From the NCBI GenBank assembly GCA_910592005.1, contig CAJVPP010002223.1:1-15778 (forward strand): 15,778 bases of DNA. The letters run 5' to 3'. This document shows positions 9,993-15,778 of this stretch, piece after piece. Source of the stretch: Funneliformis mosseae. Taxonomy: Eukaryota; Glomeromycota; Glomeromycetes; Glomerales; Glomeraceae. The position numbers and the translations under genes were made by a program. Position 1 is the stretch's first letter; each line of letters opens with the position of its first letter. Under the pieces are notes generated by a model. The model was given only the letters and a program-made list of their open reading frames with translations, made no database searches and was not told where the DNA came from.

Positions 9993-12359
9993 ATGGCTGA
10001 ATCTGAATTTGAAAACAACTTTGATGATCTTTTGCACAGGCCCTCAAGCAATACCATATCTGAAACTTTAAGTGAAATGGATGTTTCCAATCCATTTCAT
10101 GATGTTGTATCACCTTTAGTTGCAGCAGAAGAAACTTCTGACACCGAAGTGAACGATTCTAGCATTTTAAATAGTCAGGTTAATCATAAAAATAGTTTAA
10201 AAAATTCTGCAATATTTTCTTTGAGGCTTGATGAAAGGGAATTCGAAGATGTAGATGTGTCTTCCGTAAAAGGAATTGATGTTACTTCGTCAGTTTCTAC
10301 TGAAAGTAATATTCATGAAAATAGTAGTGGTGAAGACTCCCTTGAAGACGAAACTACTATTACAAGATCTCGCAATGATCGAAGACTTGCAAATTTGGGT
10401 TATAATTCAATCCAGGTAAACTTTCGCGTTGTTAATATTTGTAAATGTTGATAACGAAATCATATTTGTTTTTTTTTTCCTAGTCTGATCTGCAAAACAG
10501 CTCAATGCCAAACTTTGATATCACAGTTGAAGATCCTCAAAAGATTGGTGACGCTATCAGTGCGCACATCATTTATAAAGTCAGAACCCGAGTATGCATT
10601 TTCTTTTTTTTTGTTTTTTATGGAATTATAAGATGCATTTAATTCCCTAATTGTTACTTATTAATACTTTTAATCTTTCACATAATTAGACTACGTCTTC
10701 GGCTTTTAGAAATCAAGACTTTACCGTATTAAGACGATATCGCGATTTCTTATGGCTTTATAATCAGTTAACTTTCGGTAATCCCGGAGTCATTGTCCCT
10801 CCCGTGCCAGGAAAACATGCCATTGGTATTCAATCTAACCTATATTTTAATTTTAATTTTATAATTTATTTATAACTTTTGTATATTTTAATTATCAGGT
10901 CGTTTTCAAGATGAATTTGTGGAAAATCGACGTCAAGCTCTTGAAAAATGTTTGAAAAAAATCACTTCTCATCCTATATTATATCGTGATCCGGATCTAA
11001 AGTTGTTTTTGGAGTCTGACACGTTCACTATTGATGTGAGTTAATTTTTGTTTTGTATTTTTATAATTTTAATCAAGAATTCTAACTCTATTGTTTATTG
11101 ATATTTAGGTCAAACGAAAAAATCAAGACGAATCCAAGGGCGTGTTAAAGTCATTAGGTGAAGCAGTGTCAAATGCGACAACTTTCAACAAATTTACAGA
11201 AACAGATGAAGTGAGTTATTGACGAACCAATTATATGTTATTATCAATCTTAATTAAAAATTGTACGATAATTTCAGTGGTTTGAAGGTCGAAGGAATCA
11301 ATTAGACATTCTGGAATCACAGTTGAAAACATTGCTTAAATCAGTCGAATCCATGGTAAAACAACGTAAAGGTAAAAATTCTTGTTATATCAATATACTT
11401 CATGATAATAAACTTTATTGATGTAAAAAAACGTATTATTATTTAGATTTGGGTGGTGCAACAGTTGAATTTGGGGATAGCTTATTATCATTGGCCGATG
11501 CTGAACTCAACATCAACAAATCTTTGGCCAATAATTTAACGATTTTAGGAACTATACAACAAAAAATCAGAGAATTGCACGAGAAACAGGTTTCTTGATA
11601 TATTAATCTTTAAGTAACATTTTATGATATTAATTCTTTCTGACAAATTTTATTATTATTATTATTAGGCACATCAGGACGTGATAACATTAGAAAATAC
11701 TATAGAAGAGTACATTCGCATAATTGCATCCATTAAAGTTTGTAATATTTTATTTATTGAAAAGATCTTTTTTTTTTCCTCTTTAATAATATTAATTATA
11801 TTTTATATAGGTTGCGTTTAATTCACGTGCCAAAGTTCATCAGACATGGCAAAATTCCATTTCTGATTTGCAAAAGAAAAAGGCCTATTATGAAAGATCA
11901 AAAGCACAAGGAAGATTCAGTCAAGAAAGGCTTTCAAATATGTTGACTCAAATTGTTGATGTATATATTATTATATTGATTACCCGTTGTTTTGTTTGTT
12001 TTTAAAAAAAATAATAATATTCTTATATGATTTACTTATTTATACAGTCCGAATATAAAGTAGATGAATATAAACAAGAGTTCGAGGATGTGTCTAACCT
12101 TATCAAAGCTGAATTGGATCGATTTGATAAGGAAAAGGTAGAGGACTTTAAGAATAGTGTTGAAGCTTTATTGGAATCGATGGTTCAAACTCAAATGGAA
12201 GTAAGTGAAAAAAAAAAAATAAATAAATAAATGGTTCTCCTTTTGATGGAATTGATAAATATTTAAATTATCATTTTATTATTTCAGGTTATTAATCTAT
12301 GGGAAACTTATTTCCAACAAATAGAGAATTCCAATTTGGAAGATAGTACTGCAACATAA
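9993..12359 (+). CDS. VPS5: PX-BAR sorting nexin, Vps5/SNX1 type (retromer)
   Basis: Eleven exons: 9993-10415, 10484-10591, 10690-10825, 10899-11035, 11109-11210, 11278-11371, 11447-11589, 11669-11737, 11811-11960, 12048-12200 and 12288-12359. They encode 528 residues, close to SNX1/SNX2 length. Residues 1-150 are acidic, Ser-rich and probably disordered, with an N-P-F tripeptide at 33-35. The PX domain spans about 152-268. It has R-R-Y-R-D-F at 192-197 and P-P-V-P-G-K at 214-219, the basic and proline-rich parts of the PI3P pocket. Residues about 300-525 form a helical, coiled-coil BAR domain (W-F-E-G-R-R at 303, then Lys/Glu/Gln-rich heptads) that dimerises and curves membrane. The family forms the membrane-coating part of retromer and recycles receptors from endosomes to the Golgi. 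The start has A at -3 and G at +4. SNX2 or another PX-BAR paralogue is the alternative; the order PX then BAR and the motifs favour Vps5. Confidence 0.93.
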
Positions 12360-12659
12360 ATTCTTTTATATTGGATTACGGATTCATTCATAACTATAGC
12401 TCTTCAACGTTATCATTTAATATAATGATTTGAGGATTTGATTAATTATTTTAGATTTTAGAATTATTTATTGAAAAAAAAACCTCCGAATTTGATTTTA
12501 ACCTAATATAATCTTCTATACAATAGATAAATATTCTTATTCTTTTTCTTTTATCTATTTTTTAATGCGAAATAAATATTGAACAATGTGTGTATGTTTT
12601 TTTTTTTTTTAAAAAAAAAAAAAAAATATCCCTCAAAATTATATATTTTCAATAATTAT
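12360..12659. terminator. Convergent 3' region between sorting nexin and STT3
   Basis: Exactly 300 bases separate the two stop codons of these converging genes. An AATAAA for the sorting nexin mRNA lies at 12571-12576. A reverse-strand AATAAA for STT3 lies at 12467-12472, so the two 3' untranslated regions probably overlap by roughly 100 bases. Between 12598 and 12626 a T run is followed directly by an A run, which can fold into a T/A hairpin. No other gene is visible. Confidence 0.5.
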
Positions 12660-15073
12660 TTATTTCTTCTTTTTAGTTCGACGAGTTTTTTTACCCAAAT
12701 TAAATGCAGTAGCTTGTTCTAAATCACGTCCTAAATTATCTAAATCTTTTACTTTATAAATTCTTACAATCCAATTTTCAGTTGTATAAGCTTCTTCAAG
12801 CGTACTTAATTGAATAGTTTCCGAAGGTAATCTAGCATTTCTAACACGATCAATTCCTTGACCATTAAAGAGTTGATTATAATTATGATAACTCAATTTG
12901 TACATGATACTATTACGCATAGTTGGGCTAGCTTCATCATCTACCCTATATTCACCACGTGAGGTAAAGTAATTTTCTTCCTTTACTTCATTAGGATAAA
13001 CACCTTCAGCTATTCTTATCATCCAAAGAAATTTATTAATATCATCTCCTGAATAACCTAATAATCCACCAAAGATAACTAAAACATAATTAACATCATG
13101 CCTCCTCATAATTTGATATGCAACTTCTTCAGATGAAGCCATGGCTTTTCCAACTGTAGCTATGTGAGTATTATTCCACGTATTATTATCTACTAAGGTA
13201 GTACGATCCGCCATACCAGCGATTTGATATCCATAATCCCACCAAGACATTACCCTTGAATTATAATCCGTATTTTTTCTAAGCCAATAATAAGCCTCTC
13301 TAAAATCGTCAATAATAAAAGATGTTCCATCATTATTTCTTGAAGCAAGAACGATTGATGGAGAGGAATACGCATTAGATGTAACCCAAGTACAATGCCA
13401 AACAAATACAACTAAAAAGAAGAAGAAATTCAAAAGGACTATGATACGAGTATCAAAACCTTTAATTTTAGGTTGATTTGATGATGAACGAGATCCACCT
13501 TCTTTAACTTTTTTAGTGCCAGGTTTTTCCGAATGCTTTACTTTGTTAGATGATTCAGATTTATCTATCGATTCTTCCGTTTCTAAAGAATTTGCATCAA
13601 GGTATAAATCCAATATATGTGATACGGCGACAGCTGCCGTTACACATACAATTGGTGTCAAAGTCAACATCAAACGAACCATGACACCGGCAAAGTAAGA
13701 TGAAGTAATTCCATATAAAATTACGAAAACGTGTTCATCTCGTAGTTCACGGAAGCATAAATATATCCCGGCAGGAAAGAGAAAAACAAGCATTTCCAAA
13801 TCAAAGAAGAAGGAAGGCCATGCAGTTGGTTGATGTTCTGAAACAGATGCTATAATTGGAATATATTTCTTTGCATATCCAGTATCCCATAAAGAATAAA
13901 AACGACCAGTCCATGGTGCGATATATCCACCCAAAGTTAATAATACCAGTGCAGAAAACATGATAATAAAAGAAAGGACAATGAAGCTCTTGAACAAAAT
14001 TCGAAATTGTTTTGAGGCGAGATGACTTCTAACAAGTTCCACAAAAGCAATTATTTGCAATAAAAAAAATATACCTTTAAAATTAAAATTTTTTTTTTTT
14101 TTTTTAGATTATTAAATAAAAATAATATATTTTATGCATATAATAGATAAAATGGAATCTCCTTACCCATAGCGGCCATATGTTCACTTGTTCGGGTAGC
14201 TTGAAATCCAACAAATGGGATTTGCATCGACATTAAAGTACCAAGAACATAAAAAGAAGAATATGCTACATATAATCTAGATGAAAATCTACCCATTAAT
14301 ATTAATACAAATGCATGAAGTGGAATTAAATTGATTATAAAAACATAACCACCTACAAAAAAAAAAAGAAGGAATAAATTAATAAACATGTGAAATGTTT
14401 ACAAATAACGAGTAAATTTTTTTTTTTCCCTTAAAAAGAAAGCGCTTTAATAATTACCCCACGCAGCTACCATATAAAAATAAAATAAGGCAGTTAAAGC
14501 ACCATAAAAAGCAGAACCCTCTTTAAGGCCTTTGATCCATAGATAAAATGTAAACATAAGCAAAAATATTGCTATGCCTTCATTATCATATGAACCAGCA
14601 ACAGACCGAGAAATGTAACCTGGAGCTATACCAATAAATGCAGCAGCTAAAAGACCAGCAGAAGAGTCTTTTATTTCAGCTGTGAAAAGGTATGCTGATA
14701 TTGCAGTGAGAGCCGAAAAAGCTGGGGCGAGCAACACACATATATTACGAATATCTACGGGAAAGTTAAGCGCATGAAGTATGTTGTAGATAGTAGCTGA
14801 AGTTACCATTAAGCCTGGAAAGACCGTTCCACCTACGACACGACCCAATGGATACCATGAACGCTCGTCAAACCAATTCCAAAAATCATAAAATGAGGTT
14901 GAAACTAAATATTTTGTTGCTCTATAATTAAACCATGGATCAAACTCGTGAATTACACTCTCAAAACGAATTATACTAAATAATCTGCTAGCTATTGCCA
15001 CAAAGGAAATAAGGCCAAGAATTACGACCTTAAGGAGTGCGGCTTGATTTTGTGCGTCTAAACCCAGTACCAT
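12660..15073 (-). CDS. STT3: Oligosaccharyltransferase catalytic subunit STT3
   Basis: Exons in transcript order are 15073-14458, 14352-14167 and 14074-12660, giving 738 residues, normal for eukaryotic STT3. It transfers the preassembled glycan from dolichol pyrophosphate to Asn in N-X-S/T sequons in the ER lumen. The many hydrophobic segments of residues 10-500 form the polytopic membrane part. Metal-binding acidic residues are visible: Asp45 in E-F-D-P-W-F-N-Y-R and D163/E165 in G-S-Y-D-N-E-G. The S-V-S-E-H-Q-P-T loop is at 344-351 and the sequon-binding W-W-D-Y-G at 545-549 opens the luminal C-terminal domain. Two N-X-T sites at 564 and 568 match the place where STT3 itself is usually glycosylated. 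Residues about 430-472 are a Ser/Lys-rich loop. The C-terminus ends in four lysines, compatible with a K-K-x-x ER retrieval signal. The exon 2/3 acceptor is AAAG, weak but frame- and family-consistent. Confidence 0.96.
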
Positions 15074-15778
15074 GATTTAAAATGTTTTCTCGATAACGCG
15101 GTCATGTAAAATGAGTTTTCTCAAAAAAAATTTTTTTCCTATTTGATGATAATTTGGTGATAATAAAATATAACCAATAATTTCACGACACGAAAGTTAC
15201 ACGTAATGAAAATTTCTGAGGACAGAATGCCGACGATGGATTGTCGTCACACATTAACGCGAGAATTTTGAAATACCGTTTATCACGTGACACACTAACC
15301 AATTTCCGAGGAAAAAAGAGAGGTGAAAAATCCGAACGAGTAATTGTTTAATGAAAATCAGTTAACTAAATAAAAAAATTATTTTATTTTTCTCAATGAA
15401 ATAATCACATAATGTGACTAAAATTGATTTTCGTCTGAAGTTGGAAATTCAGACGATCTTCGGGTGTCTGAAATTGAGATTCCAAGTTCAGTTAATTGAA
15501 ATTGGATCAAAATATGCCAATTTTTTTTTACAATGTTTTTGGCAATTAAGTATTCTTTTTTTTAAGTTTATTCTGGTATGCTGCATCAGTTAAATAAGTG
15601 ATTTTATTCATTTTCGTTTTCACCTATTTTTTCAGGTTTTTTTTTAAAACTTTAGACCGAAGCGATCAAACCTGAAAAAGCAAAAATAATCATTAAATTA
15701 AAAGAACATGTTAAAATACATTCACTTTCTTTTAAAACAGCAGAAAGCAAATAGAAAAGGAACTCCTATCTTTACGAG
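15074..15778 (-). promoter_or_regulatory. STT3 upstream region with short inverted repeats
   Basis: No gene is supported in these 705 bases. Two CCAAT pentamers lie at 15174-15178 and 15299-15303, and a palindromic CACGTG at 15284-15289, about 210 bases before the STT3 start. Fungal bHLH factors bind CACGTG, so it is a plausible but unproven element. Farther out, CGTCTGAA (15432-15439) pairs with TTCAGACG (15448-15455), and a 12-base arm at 15628-15639 pairs exactly with 15668-15679. The right end is AT-rich with scattered T tracts. Confidence 0.4.

Noticed and set aside
13516..13698. Plus-strand frame inside the STT3 third exon
   Set aside because: It is antisense to conserved STT3 sequence and short; a shadow.
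15653..15671. Possible terminal minus-strand exon F-D-R-F-G-L-K after a CAG acceptor
   Set aside because: The acceptor context is good, but the exon is tiny, the upstream exon lies outside the window and no protein family can be tested.

Overview
The window looks like nuclear DNA of an AT-rich fungus, most likely an arbuscular mycorrhizal fungus (Glomeromycotina, Rhizophagus-like). The evidence is very low GC outside exons, many short introns (mostly 67-105 nt) with GT..AG ends, four conserved eukaryotic genes, and a decayed LINE-type remnant whose C-terminal pattern resembles retroelement proteins I associate with Rhizophagus. The species assignment is an inference; the eukaryotic, intron-rich character is seen directly.

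Layout. Bases 1-970 are accessory sequence: an unrecognised open frame running in from the left edge at clearly higher GC than its surroundings, a perfect 62-bp palindrome (707-768), and a hairpin-rich TTGGC-repeat cluster. Bases 972-1526 hold a broken LINE-type reverse-transcriptase C-terminus, followed by a possible 3' region ending in an A-tract near 1968. Bases 1969-2830 are an extreme AT desert; I counted about 4% G+C over 1981-2580. Bases 3173-4608 hold a complete seven-exon ubiquitin-conjugating enzyme of the UBC4/5 (UBE2D) family. Bases 4609-6527 are AT-rich intergenic DNA. Then come a ten-exon phosphatidylinositol-4-phosphate 5-kinase (minus, 6528-9421), a 571-bp divergent promoter region, an eleven-exon Vps5/SNX1-type sorting nexin (plus, 9993-12359), a 300-bp convergent intergenic gap, and a three-exon STT3 oligosaccharyltransferase catalytic subunit (minus, 12660-15073). 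The final 705 bases are STT3 upstream DNA with short inverted repeats.

The four genes are housekeeping genes with no shared operon-like logic. The kinase makes PI(4,5)P2 and the sorting nexin binds phosphoinositides and curves endosomal membrane, so this divergent pair is thematically related, but co-regulation is only a possibility. STT3 acts in ER N-glycosylation and the E2 in ubiquitin transfer. All exon models were spliced by eye. They keep frame at every junction and give family-typical products of 147, 699, 528 and 738 aa.

I found no CRISPR array, tRNA, rRNA, intact mobile element or convincing new multi-gene system. The most interesting points are a 5-nt coding terminal microexon in the E2 gene, the perfect palindrome, the GC-contrasting left-edge frame with an internal duplication, and the LINE corpse beside the AT desert.
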